Positions 16,749 to 26,476 of a stretch of 64,000 nucleotides of DNA are shown here, in pieces (the stretch's first letter is position 1; every line of letters starts with the position of its first letter). The notes below the pieces were generated by a model. It did not search any database. It was not told where the DNA came from and worked only from the letters and a program-made list of their open reading frames with translations. This DNA is from JBGRQA01 sp041725895 (GTDB taxonomy: Bacteria > Bacteroidota > Bacteroidia > Bacteroidales > Marinifilaceae). Made by a program: the position numbers and the translations under genes. The DNA lies in NCBI GenBank assembly GCA_041725895.1, contig JBGRQA010000011.1:1-64000 (forward strand), in the 5' to 3' direction.

Positions 16749-18737
16749 TTATTCTCCAACATAATCTCCATCAACCATATTTTGGTAAGTCGGATTATAC
16801 TTACAATCCTCTATCTTCCATTTTTCTTCAGTAAGTGAAGATATTGCATTTCTCAAACCGGAAAAGTCATTAAGATTTCCGCAATAGCTGATATCAATAC
16901 TTCCAATTGTAGTTACTGATTCAAATGCTTTAAGGTCGGACATCAGGCAATTGGCAGCAGCACCTGCCCAGTTGGCTCCTTTTATTTTCATTTCGGTAGT
17001 AATCTCGGTAAGTAGAGGGAATTCAATAGAACTCAGTGCCCACATATTCATAAAATTCAATTTATCCATTCTTTTAAGTTTGGGAGCTTTAAAAGAAGTT
17101 AAATCAGTAAGCGATAATTCAAGTTCTCCAATGCTTTCCAAACTGGTAAATTCTAATCCGGTTTGCCCTGATGCGTAGGTTTCGGAGAAGGTCCCAATTT
17201 CTTTAACTGAGCCAACGGTGATTTCCGAAAGACTATAATTACTTATTTCGAACTTATCAGATACTGTTTCTATTCCTTTCAGTTCAGGAAAATTAGTTGC
17301 CATACTTCCACCATTAAGAGTTAATTCTCTAATTGTTTGTGGCAGCGTCAGATCTTCCAGTACATATGCACCGATTATTGTTACTGCTTCAAGATTAGAA
17401 ATGTTCGATAAATCTAAACTCGTAATTTTTTCGATTCCATCAATATCCATAGTTTTACAAGAAGTTAGATTGCTAATGTCAATTGATGTTACTGGTTCAA
17501 CATTGCTCAATTTTAGGGCCTCTCCTACTGTGGCTAATTTAGGAAAAGCTAACGCTTGTGTATTTACTCTTGTGAGAGACAAAATATTGTTAACCAAGGT
17601 TAGTTCTGGAAGGTTAATCTCCTCCAGAGCCGCTGCTCCCCATGCTCCTTCCACTTCAAACGAACCTGCCTGAGTTAATTTCGGTAAGCTTAAACGAACC
17701 AATCCGTCAAGGCGAATGAACTTTAATGCATTGTCTACACTGGTAAGTGCATCCAGTTTAATGTTATTTGCAACGATCAAGTCGCTTACGGATAAACTTC
17801 CCCCTACGGTTGTAAGTTTAGATAAATCAATTTGTTCGGTTGAGTGAAGTTGATTGAAAGTGATAGATCCTAGTACAGTTGTAAGGGTATTTAGTTTTAT
17901 ATTTGTCAACGCTTTATTTGGACCTTCTATGCTTGTGTTTCTTTCAGATTGAATAGAGATATTACCAAATACATTATCCAAAGATGAAAATACAATAGTG
18001 TCAACCGAGTTGGAATTGATAGTAATACTGTATGCATTTTTCAAGCTTGGGAAAGCCACAGTTTTGATTTTTGCAGTATTAACCAAAATTTCACCAACAT
18101 CAACCAAAGACTTAAAGTTTATATTTAAATCCTGCTTAGGAGCAAAAGGGCTATCTATTGTTCCAAAATAAATATTCCCGGCTTTTGTTAGATTAGTAAG
18201 TGCATCAAAATTTTCTAAACTGCAGGAATCTTGAATAATAATACTTTTAGATACCTCTGTTATTTTGTTTAGAACTTCTAAATTCTCAACCTTACCAATA
18301 ATCAAATTTCCATCAATTTTTGTAGCACCAGTACTTGCAAAAGCATCCACATCCGCCTGAGATAGTAATTCAATATCTCCTTGGTTGACAACCTCCTTTT
18401 TAATTATAGAAAATAGGTAAGTTTTTTCTTCTTCATTGTAAGAGCTTACAGTGAATTCAACAGGCTTTTCCCAATCTGTTATTGTCTTAGGATCAGGGGT
18501 AATTGTTGACAATTCAGAAATAGCGTATTCAACTTTTGCATTCGTTAGATCTATATTTTCCGCAACCTCAATATTAATCTTGTTGTCTGTTATTAAGCCT
18601 TTGTATTGGGTTCCATCTTTTTCCAGTTGAAAAAAACTGATGTAATTATCTTTTCCTTCAAATGGGATATCATCTTCGCTGCAACTGCAAAGACATATTA
18701 TAAGAGCAAATAAGGATATTACTATTTTATTTTTCAT
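16749..18737 (-). CDS. Leucine-rich-repeat surface lipoprotein, last gene of B12 operon
   Basis: A 662-residue lipoprotein. The signal peptide ends in a lipobox with Cys19 or so, followed by SEDD, the Bacteroidota surface-export pattern. Residues about 25-115 form a DUF5018-like beta-sandwich (YISFFQLEKDG and TPDPKTITDWEKPVEF). From about 125 to 640 there is an irregular leucine-rich solenoid of 20-25-residue turns such as LTTVGGSLSVSDL and LPKLTQAGSFEVEG, like receptor-L/BspA-type repeats. It is a paralogue of the next gene upstream (18827-20872). Position behind btuB and btuG implies a role in cobamide capture or in docking a partner; no such role is known to me for this family. Confidence 0.82.
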   Translation of the reverse strand: MKNKIVISLFALIICLCSCSEDDIPFEGKDNYISFFQLEKDGTQYKGLITDNKINIEVAENIDLTNAKVEYAISELSTITPDPKTITDWEKPVEFTVSSYNEEEKTYLFSIIKKEVVNQGDIELLSQADVDAFASTGATKIDGNLIIGKVENLEVLNKITEVSKSIIIQDSCSLENFDALTNLTKAGNIYFGTIDSPFAPKQDLNINFKSLVDVGEILVNTAKIKTVAFPSLKNAYSITINSNSVDTIVFSSLDNVFGNISIQSERNTSIEGPNKALTNIKLNTLTTVLGSITFNQLHSTEQIDLSKLTTVGGSLSVSDLIVANNIKLDALTSVDNALKFIRLDGLVRLSLPKLTQAGSFEVEGAWGAAALEEINLPELTLVNNILSLTRVNTQALAFPKLATVGEALKLSNVEPVTSIDISNLTSCKTMDIDGIEKITSLDLSNISNLEAVTIIGAYVLEDLTLPQTIRELTLNGGSMATNFPELKGIETVSDKFEISNYSLSEITVGSVKEIGTFSETYASGQTGLEFTSLESIGELELSLTDLTSFKAPKLKRMDKLNFMNMWALSSIEFPLLTEITTEMKIKGANWAGAAANCLMSDLKAFESVTTIGSIDISYCGNLNDFSGLRNAISSLTEEKWKIEDCKYNPTYQNMVDGDYVGE

Positions 18738-18826
18738 TGTTATTTATTTAATATCGAGCAAAATTATTGTATTGTTTTCATTGTTGATATTACTTCTTCT
18801 TTTTGCTAAATCCTGTTTCATCTAAT

Positions 18827-20872
18827 TTAGTTCTTGCTGTAGTTACCAATAAGCATGGCATCATAATCAGGATTATACAAACAACCTTGAACTGTCCAGT
18901 CAGATGCTGACAATGATCCGATAATGTTTTTTAATCCGGTATAATCACTCAAATTACCAGCATATCTGATATCTACACTTCCAACAGTAGTTAAAGCAGA
19001 AAAAGCATCCATGTTTTCAATAATGCTTCCGAAAGCTTGCCAACTGCCACTTGCACCATAAAAATTAAACTGTCCGGTTATTGAAGTCAGTTTTGGTAAT
19101 TGGATATTGGTCAATACCAAACAACCTTTTATTGTGAAATCATTACCAACACTCTCCAGTTCGGGAGCGGAAAAGGTTGATAAATTATCAAGTCTGCTAA
19201 TTTCAAAATCCTGGCTTACTTCCGCCAGATCCTGGAAGCCAATAGATTTGATCTCTTGACAATAGTTAAACCTAAAACTGCCAAGCTTTCTGATTCCGGC
19301 AATAGTAAGGGACTCACTAGCACAGGATCTAATTTCCAAAAGCCCTTTGACCTCTTCAAGACCCTGTAAGTTTGGTAGATCTGAAGCTTTCCCTCCAAAA
19401 TCAATACTTAAATCTCCAGTAAGTGCTGCAGGCATTTTTAGTCCTGTAAGTTTATTACATGACGCAAGCTCCAAACTATTTAATTCTGTCATTTTCGGAT
19501 TGCCAAAACTTGTAAGCGAGCTGTTGCCGGAAAGCTCAATTCTATCACAACCGGTTAATTCGGGTAGTAAAATTGCCTCTAAAAATGGCATCGATTCGAT
19601 GTGTAGTTTCTCACCAATGGCACTCAAATGAGGAAAGTCAAGCTTTGTTGAAGAAGCATAACGAACAGTAAAATCTTTTTCTACTGTACTTAAGGAAGCA
19701 AGGTCAATTGTAGCTAAACTTAAACTATATACGTTCAAACTGGAGATATAAACAGAACCAGCAGAACTTAGTTTGGGAGCTAAAAACTCTGTCATTCCGT
19801 CATTGCATTCAATGTTTGCAAGACCGGTAACTGTAGTCAGTTCAGGTAAACTGATTTGGGGAATCGATCTTACATATCGTAATTGTAAATCCTGGTTAAC
19901 TCGGTTCAGTTTCGATAGATTCAATTCACTAACTTTCCAGAAATTCTCAATCCATAATGTTCCTCCCACAGAGTTTAATTTGGCAAGATCTATTTTCTTA
20001 AGGAGAGTATTCGATTTTTCCGCAGCGTAATTGCCATTCCTGATCGCTTTTAAAATAAAGTCTCCTGCACAATTCTCTAAAGAAGAGATATCTAAAGAGG
20101 CTAATTTGTTTGAATTAATATAAACATTACCTGCAGAGCGAAGTTGTGGAACAGAGAATGATTGTAAGCTATCCGTATTGACAACAAGATTGTTTACTTT
20201 TTCTAAACCAAACAATTCCAAATCAAAGGCTTTGGTGACTTTTGAAGATTCCGATAATGTACCAAGGTAGAATCCTCCAGCGGATTTAATGCTGTTTAAT
20301 CCTTCGAAATTACACCCTAAACATGAGTTGTTTATTACAATATTTAAATCAACAGAGGTAATTGTACGAAGTGGCCTAAGGTCTTTTATTGTGTCAAATT
20401 CAATACCAGGCATTGTTGTATGACCTATAATTAAATTCCCTTTTACCTTATTAATTCCCTTTTTTGCGAATTCGCTTACATCTGCTTGTGTTAGTAAAAC
20501 AACATTGTCGGGATCAATTATTTCTGTTCTCTTTACAATGTATTTATAACTCTCAAATTCATCGTTCCATGCATTAACTCTGAAAATTTGTTCTTCATTC
20601 CAGTTGGAAATTGTTTTTGGATCTGGTTGAAGCGTTGCATTTTCGCTTATCTTATATTCAACATTAGCAGATGCCAGGTTAATACTTTGAGGAACAGTAA
20701 TAATTATATCATTTTCGGTTATAGAAGCCGGGTATTTTACACCATCTACTGTTAAAGCAAAAGAAATAATGTGCGCATTGTTTCCTTTAAATGGATTATC
20801 TTCATCTGAACAGCTTAAAAGTACTATTGCTGTTAATAATATTAATAAGTATCTATTTAGAATTGTTTTCAT
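18827..20872 (-). CDS. Leucine-rich-repeat surface lipoprotein, paralogue in B12 operon
   Basis: A 681-residue lipoprotein with the same plan as its downstream paralogue. The lipobox is LLSCSDED, whose acidic residues signal surface export. A DUF5018-like domain follows at about 30-115 (LQPDPKTISNWNEEQIF). The LRR-like solenoid runs from about 125 to 655 with turns such as LSSAGSVYISSLNVYSLSL. Both proteins share the conserved opening of the solenoid (LLTQADV then KVKGNLIIGH here, KIDGNLIIGK in the paralogue) and the C-terminal layout (GSVDIRYAGNLSDYTGLKN). The start is 5 bp from the previous stop, so translation is coupled to the PKD surface protein gene. Confidence 0.82.
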   Translation of the reverse strand: MKTILNRYLLILLTAIVLLSCSDEDNPFKGNNAHIISFALTVDGVKYPASITENDIIITVPQSINLASANVEYKISENATLQPDPKTISNWNEEQIFRVNAWNDEFESYKYIVKRTEIIDPDNVVLLTQADVSEFAKKGINKVKGNLIIGHTTMPGIEFDTIKDLRPLRTITSVDLNIVINNSCLGCNFEGLNSIKSAGGFYLGTLSESSKVTKAFDLELFGLEKVNNLVVNTDSLQSFSVPQLRSAGNVYINSNKLASLDISSLENCAGDFILKAIRNGNYAAEKSNTLLKKIDLAKLNSVGGTLWIENFWKVSELNLSKLNRVNQDLQLRYVRSIPQISLPELTTVTGLANIECNDGMTEFLAPKLSSAGSVYISSLNVYSLSLATIDLASLSTVEKDFTVRYASSTKLDFPHLSAIGEKLHIESMPFLEAILLPELTGCDRIELSGNSSLTSFGNPKMTELNSLELASCNKLTGLKMPAALTGDLSIDFGGKASDLPNLQGLEEVKGLLEIRSCASESLTIAGIRKLGSFRFNYCQEIKSIGFQDLAEVSQDFEISRLDNLSTFSAPELESVGNDFTIKGCLVLTNIQLPKLTSITGQFNFYGASGSWQAFGSIIENMDAFSALTTVGSVDIRYAGNLSDYTGLKNIIGSLSASDWTVQGCLYNPDYDAMLIGNYSKN

Positions 20873-20877
20873 TGCAA

Positions 20878-22602
20878 TTATTTGATTAAGTTAAAATCTT
20901 TAACACCGAACACTTCAGTGGAATTTTCACCCAGCCATCCGGCTTTAGCATTTACACCTCCTACAACTTTAACAAAGTCGATATACTTCAAATTTGCTGG
21001 TGTACCATCATATCTGATAGCATCGCTAATTTTAAAATGATTTCCATTGGCAGAAGCTCCATAATTATCGTCTTCAGTCAATCTGTCTATAGGGCTATAA
21101 TTGTCAGCATATCCCCAATCAAACTCACCGTTTTCCCAGATGCCAGGTGTAGTTTCTTTTGTTCTTGCTGGTAAACAAGTACCTCTTAGGGTGTAAGAGT
21201 CGGTCTCTACCCATTCAGGATAGTAGTAATCCTGGCTGTGAAAACTTCCAAGGTAATCCACACATCCAGTGTTCCCCTGGTTGTCAGACCATTGTACAGG
21301 TAATCCTGGTGATTTTGGTTTGTAATAGGTTACAGCATAATCTTTTATTGTTGAGCCGTTTTTAGTATCAGATCCTTTCAATTCATACCAGGTGTCATTT
21401 GGAAGACCATCACCATTTTCATCCTGCATCACCCATACAATACCAGGTTCCGACGATCCTTTAAATGAGTTTCCCAGAATTTGAATATTATAGCTACCAT
21501 CATTCTTAACACTGTGATCGAATCCTAGTACAATGTTTCCACCAAAGCCACCTAATGAAACATATATGTTTTGTTTCAACCTTCCTTCTGCATATTCGAT
21601 GGCTTCTTCCTGTGTATTGGCAGTGTAGCCCTCATTAACAAACTGTCCGGGAGCGGCTAAAAACTTATATACTTTGTTCCATTGCTCAGAACTTGCTGCT
21701 GATGCCTCTCTTTTGAACGTTCCTTCCGGAGGACATACATTCACAGTTAGTTTCTGAGTAACTTCACTATAATCGTTCTTCATCTTAAGGGTAACCAGGT
21801 GTTCCCCTTCATCCTTACTTGTGAATGCATACCATGGTTGCTTCCCTTTTTGTTTTTCTTCACCGTCTACAATCCAAATAAAATCTCCACCTAAATCATT
21901 TTTTATGTCATAGGCCATTAATCTGATTGTTCTTCCGGAAGACATATTGTATTCTGTTTGTTCAAAAACCCAGGAAAATGGTAGATCCTCAGCCTTACAT
22001 ACTACAACAGGAATGGTAACTTCATCGAAACCATCTTCATTGGTAACTTTAAGTACCAGCTTAAAAGTTCCGGTCTCAGAAGACGAAAAAGTATAGTCCT
22101 TTGTTGTTGCTTTTTCTTTTCCATCTACTGTCCAGGAATAGGTCGTATTTTCGTTGTTTTCAACACTAGGAGCTATCTCAAGATCCGATCCCTTTACAAT
22201 TGTGATACCGTTTTCCGGAATTTTAACAGAAATTTTGGGTAGCAAAAGATCCAGTACGGAGATCTTCATTTCCAGGAATGCTGATCCCACGCTGTTTACC
22301 ACATCCAGGGTAACGAATTGGTCTCCAAGTTCTGTTGTGGTATACTCTAATTCCGGATCTGTACTGATAATTTTACCATTCATTTTCCATGCATAAACGG
22401 CATTATCAACATACTCATAAACAGGAAAGATCTTTAAATTTTTTCCTATTTTAACATTAAAAACCACATCCTCTTCGACCAAATTAATGGTAGGTTTCTG
22501 AGGCTCGATTTCGTCATCACTACATGAAGACAAGCTGCATATTAAACCGAATATCAAACTACTAAGCAGTATTAATACTCTATTAAAAGGTATTCTTTTC
22601 AT
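20878..22602 (-). CDS. PKD-type cell-surface lipoprotein of the B12 operon
   Basis: A 574-residue lipoprotein. The lipobox SSCSDDE has acidic residues after Cys, indicating surface display. There are three PKD/Ig-like domains in about residues 35-300, each with the core pattern of an aromatic YAWKMNG or TYSWTVDG strand and a TFKLVLKVTN strand. A C-terminal globular domain from about 310 includes FGGNIVLGFDHSV, WYELKGSD and a final FVKVVGGVNAKAG. I recall related surface proteins beside BtuB/BtuG loci in Bacteroidota. It could be a cobamide-binding protein analogous to BtuH, but I cannot confirm which family it belongs to. Confidence 0.78.
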   Translation of the reverse strand: MKRIPFNRVLILLSSLIFGLICSLSSCSDDEIEPQKPTINLVEEDVVFNVKIGKNLKIFPVYEYVDNAVYAWKMNGKIISTDPELEYTTTELGDQFVTLDVVNSVGSAFLEMKISVLDLLLPKISVKIPENGITIVKGSDLEIAPSVENNENTTYSWTVDGKEKATTKDYTFSSSETGTFKLVLKVTNEDGFDEVTIPVVVCKAEDLPFSWVFEQTEYNMSSGRTIRLMAYDIKNDLGGDFIWIVDGEEKQKGKQPWYAFTSKDEGEHLVTLKMKNDYSEVTQKLTVNVCPPEGTFKREASAASSEQWNKVYKFLAAPGQFVNEGYTANTQEEAIEYAEGRLKQNIYVSLGGFGGNIVLGFDHSVKNDGSYNIQILGNSFKGSSEPGIVWVMQDENGDGLPNDTWYELKGSDTKNGSTIKDYAVTYYKPKSPGLPVQWSDNQGNTGCVDYLGSFHSQDYYYPEWVETDSYTLRGTCLPARTKETTPGIWENGEFDWGYADNYSPIDRLTEDDNYGASANGNHFKISDAIRYDGTPANLKYIDFVKVVGGVNAKAGWLGENSTEVFGVKDFNLIK

Positions 22603-22614
22603 TTTCTGAAAAAT

Positions 22615-23778
22615 TTAGTTAGTTGTTATTTTTTGGTGAGTGAATACAATGTGGGCCGGAATATCCCCGGTTATTACCGACCATTTCCTTGTTCCATCCC
22701 TATTGAAACAATGAAGTGTACCAGGCGTTACATAATCTTTAGCATCTGTGACAAAAAATTCACCATTTTCAGGATTTACACCTAGCCCGTATGGAATTTT
22801 AATTTTCCTGTCAGTTCCGTCTTTTATGAAGCTTCTGGTTACTACGCGCTTGGTTTTAACATTCATAATCGCATAAGTAATCGTATTGCTATTGGTTAGG
22901 TAGCTCCATTCGGTACTGTATATGTAAAGAGAATCCCCACACAGGGTCATATTACTATTTGGCAAAAGCTTAAACTCATCGGTAACCTGATCGGTTTTCG
23001 AATCAATAACAAAGGTTTTTGAAGGAACATTGTAATAGTCTCCTCGGGATGAAACCCAGATGTTTCCATATTTGTCAAGTTCCATACGATGTAAATTGAT
23101 CCCTACCTCTATTTTTTTGATCTCCTTAAAGCTGTTCAAATCAATTACCGAAACGGTGTTGTCGTAATTGGGAACCCTGTAACCGCCTGAATTTGCTACA
23201 TACAATTTATTTCCGGAGATCACCATTTCCTCGGGTTGATAACCAACAACACATGTATCCAGAACTTCTAAGCTGGTAGTATCCATTTTGGCAACATACC
23301 CCAGGCGTGCATTGGGATCGATCTTTACCGGACCTGCATAAGAACTGATATAAGCATACTTATCATTGAAAACAAGATATCTGCAATTGGGAATAGATAC
23401 GGCTTTTATATGCTTAACTGTTCTAACATCCATTACTTCCACGAAATGCGAACAATTGATTATAGCATATAGTTTGTTCCCATATATTTGGATATCATTG
23501 CCCACATCCCCAAGCTCTTTAACTACTCCGGGGTTTCTATCGGCATAAATGTTTTTAGTATATACTCCTGATTCATAATCAAAGTAATCCAAAGTTGCTT
23601 TGTTGCTACCCATATTCCCTTCATTCAGAAGGAAGAATCCTTTTATTGGTCCGGCGCTTTCAGGTGCGGTGATATCTGTTTCTGTTGGCGAAATTATCTC
23701 TTCATCTTTCCGACAGGATATGAGAAATAGAACCGTCAGCAACATTATTATTGCAGAGGTTATATGTGCTTTTTTCAT
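22615..23778 (-). CDS. btuG: BtuG-like cobamide-binding surface lipoprotein (beta-propeller)
   Basis: A 387-residue surface lipoprotein. The lipobox LISCRKDEE has acidic residues after Cys. The rest is a beta-propeller with YncE/DUF5074-like blades, such as NKLYAIINCSHFVEVMDVRT and NKLYVANSGGYRVPNYDNTVSVIDL. In Bacteroides, BtuG binds B12 very tightly and caps BtuB as a lid. The ATG overlaps the btuB stop codon by 4 bp (ATGA), so the two are translationally coupled, as expected for proteins made in equal amounts. The assignment rests on fold pattern plus riboswitch and btuB context. Confidence 0.87.
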   Translation of the reverse strand: MKKAHITSAIIMLLTVLFLISCRKDEEIISPTETDITAPESAGPIKGFFLLNEGNMGSNKATLDYFDYESGVYTKNIYADRNPGVVKELGDVGNDIQIYGNKLYAIINCSHFVEVMDVRTVKHIKAVSIPNCRYLVFNDKYAYISSYAGPVKIDPNARLGYVAKMDTTSLEVLDTCVVGYQPEEMVISGNKLYVANSGGYRVPNYDNTVSVIDLNSFKEIKKIEVGINLHRMELDKYGNIWVSSRGDYYNVPSKTFVIDSKTDQVTDEFKLLPNSNMTLCGDSLYIYSTEWSYLTNSNTITYAIMNVKTKRVVTRSFIKDGTDRKIKIPYGLGVNPENGEFFVTDAKDYVTPGTLHCFNRDGTRKWSVITGDIPAHIVFTHQKITTN

Positions 23779-25790
23779 AGGATTAGATTTAGTTTAAGTT
23801 TGAAATTGGTTCCTGGCATGGGGTAACATTGAACAACCTCATATTGTTGATTGAATAAATTGTTTACTTCCCAGGTGAGTCGTAATAACAAGTTGTGGAA
23901 ATTTACATCCTTTGAAATTGAAAGGTCATGGGTGTACCATGGTTGAGCATAATTTTCTATAATATTTGCAACCGCCTCATACCTTTCGCCGGTGTAAATA
24001 AAGCTGTAGTTTATGCTCCAATCTTTATAGCTTGAATTCAATATAACAGAACCACTGTGCCATGGTATGTATGGTATTTGTCCTCCGTACCATTTACTAC
24101 CAGGATCTGTAAAGTCCTGAGCCTTTTGATAGGTATAGTTTAACTTAGTGTTAAAATAAATATTCCTGACTTTTAGCAATGTTGAGAGGGAAGCATCAAC
24201 TCCTCTGATCTCAACTTCACCAAGGTTAATCATCGTCCACCTAAATTGGTTCGAGGTTGGCATGGCAATAATTTTGTCTTCTACCTCATTGTAGTATCCA
24301 TCAAGTTTCAGCTCAATATTTTTGATAAAATCAGATTGAAATTGTTTGTTATAGGTAATCCCCAAATTGCACTGATTGGTGTATTCCGGATTCAGATTCT
24401 TGTTGCCAATAAAGGTGTAGTATAGGTCATTGAATGTTGGCATTCGGAAAACCCGTTTGAAAAAAGCACGGATGTGGAATTCTTTGTCCAAAAGTGGTTT
24501 ATAGGATAAAACAACTGTGGGACTAAATTCACTCATGTTTTTTGCCTGACCGCCATCAACCTTTGTTGAGTTTGAAACCCTTGTATGGAGTAAGCTTGTT
24601 TGAATTTTTAATCTATTGAAGTTTAGTGAACTTGCCAATGCACTCAGAACCGTGTATCGCTTTGGGTAAACGAAATTAATTAGATCCGCATCAAGGGTAT
24701 TGAATTGTAAGTCGTTGGCCAATGAGATGCTCCAGAAATCGAACGGAGTATATAAATGTGATGCCGAAAAATATACCTCTTGTTGCTCATAATGATTGTT
24801 TACATACATTGTGGAAACATCCAACCTGGGGTCGGATAAGTAGTGCATGTAGTCATAAGCATATTTGGTATTTAATAAAAGACTATAGTTTTCAGCAAAT
24901 TTCTTCTGATAGGATCCTTGAATAAAAAAGTTATTATCCCATTGTCTATCCTGGTGTTTGAATTTTCCAGGCTCCTCCCGGACAGATGCCCCCGGGTATC
25001 CACGTTCGGAATCATACAGGTACAGTTTTGTTTTCCAATTCCCGTTTTTTATTTTTCCGAATAGACTTGCTTCCACTCGTAACATCCTGACATCACCGTT
25101 CTTTCGGGTCTCTGTCGTTTTGTATCCATCTTTTTTCTTGTAACTGAATTTGTATTTACCAGATGTATACATGTATTCAGTATTGATGGAGCTACTTATT
25201 TTGTCATTAAACTTGTGCTCCCATAGGAAAGTAGGGTTAACCAAATCGAAAGATCCTGTTTTATAGCCTAAATTAATGTTGTCTTTTTTGGAATCTGTAA
25301 AGGTAGGTGTCTTGGTCCGCATAAAGAGTGAACTTGCTGAAGCATAGTTTTTCGCCGGTTGAAACATTGCACTTTTCTGCCCGTTGTAGATCGATATGGA
25401 CTCCACATTGTCCAGGGAGAACCGGCCCAAATCAACTACGCCATTTTGAGCATTCCCAATCTGTATGCCATCGAAAAACACACCAACATGATGGCTTCCC
25501 ATACTACGGATGTTGACGGTTTTTAAACCTCCAATACCACCATAGTCTTTTATCTGAATACCTGAGAAATACCTAACAGCATCAGCAACCGAATATACGC
25601 TGAGACTTTTAAGCTCTTTTCCGGCTAAAACCTGAACCGGAATTATTTCATTGCGAATTTTACTTCGCACAATGTTTACTTCCTGAATATTGTAAACTCT
25701 TGTAGTGTCAACTTTAGTTTGGGCCTGTATCGAAGTAGTTAAGGAAACAATAAAAGCGGCAACCAAACTCAAGTTTTGGAATCGTATCAT
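23775..25790 (-). CDS. btuB: BtuB-type TonB-dependent cobalamin receptor
   Basis: A 671-residue outer-membrane receptor. The start at 25790 (MIRFQNLSLVAAF) gives a clean signal peptide ending SIQAQ; a longer frame to 25823 adds eleven unlikely residues. A TonB-box-like segment (YNIQEVNIVRSK) precedes the plug domain (about 45-170), which has VADAVRYFSGIQIKDYGGIGGLKTVNIRS. The barrel ends in the terminal KLKLNLIL. It is the first gene of the operon behind the cobalamin riboswitch, which makes vitamin B12 or related cobamides the expected ligand. It energises uptake through TonB and hands ligand to periplasmic BtuF (not in this window). Confidence 0.92.
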   Translation of the reverse strand: MIRFQNLSLVAAFIVSLTTSIQAQTKVDTTRVYNIQEVNIVRSKIRNEIIPVQVLAGKELKSLSVYSVADAVRYFSGIQIKDYGGIGGLKTVNIRSMGSHHVGVFFDGIQIGNAQNGVVDLGRFSLDNVESISIYNGQKSAMFQPAKNYASASSLFMRTKTPTFTDSKKDNINLGYKTGSFDLVNPTFLWEHKFNDKISSSINTEYMYTSGKYKFSYKKKDGYKTTETRKNGDVRMLRVEASLFGKIKNGNWKTKLYLYDSERGYPGASVREEPGKFKHQDRQWDNNFFIQGSYQKKFAENYSLLLNTKYAYDYMHYLSDPRLDVSTMYVNNHYEQQEVYFSASHLYTPFDFWSISLANDLQFNTLDADLINFVYPKRYTVLSALASSLNFNRLKIQTSLLHTRVSNSTKVDGGQAKNMSEFSPTVVLSYKPLLDKEFHIRAFFKRVFRMPTFNDLYYTFIGNKNLNPEYTNQCNLGITYNKQFQSDFIKNIELKLDGYYNEVEDKIIAMPTSNQFRWTMINLGEVEIRGVDASLSTLLKVRNIYFNTKLNYTYQKAQDFTDPGSKWYGGQIPYIPWHSGSVILNSSYKDWSINYSFIYTGERYEAVANIIENYAQPWYTHDLSISKDVNFHNLLLRLTWEVNNLFNQQYEVVQCYPMPGTNFKLKLNLIL

Positions 25791-25901
25791 TGTAATAATG
25801 TAAAATGTAATGTGATCGGTCAATTCAGATTATAATTTTCATAACTGAATATTTATTTAGTTCAACGCTTAAAACACACAGGGTGCTAAACAACCTATGA
25901 A

Positions 25902-26012
25902 CTAACCACTTCTGCGTTTGGGTAAGATGTTTTTCTGAAATAAAACCCAAACAACCCATAAGTCTCTAGGTTTTGGAGGGTTTAATAGCATTAATTTGGT
26001 TTCTGTGGGCAT
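25902..26012 (-). CDS. Candidate 36-codon leader ORF between riboswitch and btuB
   Basis: An ATG at 26012 opens 36 codons ending in TAG at 25902-25904. The product starts MPTETKLMLLNPPKPRD, has a hydrophobic centre (LWVVWVLF) and ends in basic residues. Its DNA contains an 8-bp hairpin (25916-25923 with 25945-25952), enclosed by a second pairing of 25903-25910 with 26017-26024. No clear ribosome-binding site. It may equally be only a structured part of the leader. Confidence 0.2.
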   Translation of the reverse strand: MPTETKLMLLNPPKPRDLWVVWVLFQKNILPKRRSG

Positions 26013-26182
26013 AGCCAGTGGTTATTAGCAGAATAAAATTAATATTAAGTAAATTGTAAATAATATTGATTTTACAGCTAATATACATGCCATTAATGCA
26101 TGAAATAAGAAGACAGAGAAAACTTGAATTTTGCGCTGATTATTGTCCATATCCCCGTAGACTGTAAAATCTTGTATTAACC

Positions 26183-26365
26183 AAAGGCAGGTCTTCTGAC
26201 TTATTCCTTACTTAACGCCTTCCCAACATTTTTGTCAGTGGCAGAGAGTGTCAAGTAAACTTAATCCTACAGGATTGGAACTTACAGCAGCGGGAACTGT
26301 TGCCGAATCTCACGGCATTCCCTTTTAATTTTCTCCTTCCGATATTGAAGAAGAAAAACCTTTGC
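26183..26365 (-). promoter_or_regulatory. Cobalamin riboswitch
   Basis: Read on the minus strand, the B12 box AGTCAGAAGACCTGCC lies at 26186-26201. It is preceded by the conserved core with GCCGTGAGATTCGGCAACAG, CCCGCTGCTGT and the GGGAAGGCG stretch. The 5' end sits right after a consensus promoter. It controls btuB and the four genes behind it, shutting them off when adenosylcobalamin or a related cobamide is plentiful. About 390 bp separate the B12 box from the btuB start, so the expression platform is probably in that long leader. Confidence 0.95.
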
Positions 26366-26370
26366 TGCGA

Positions 26371-26401
26371 CAAATGTATTTATTATTAAATCATTTACAA
26401 A
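26371..26401 (-). promoter_or_regulatory. Bacteroidota consensus promoter of the B12 operon
   Basis: On the minus strand TTTG (26401-26398), exactly 19 bp, then TACATTTG (26378-26371). This is a perfect match to TTTG-N19-TAnnTTTG. Transcription would start near 26364, at the 5' edge of the riboswitch. Confidence 0.8.
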
Positions 26402-26476
26402 AAAAAATCAACCATATAAGATATCATCTTCAAAACATAAAATTACATTTTAACGCAATATCTTTGCTGTCAGACA

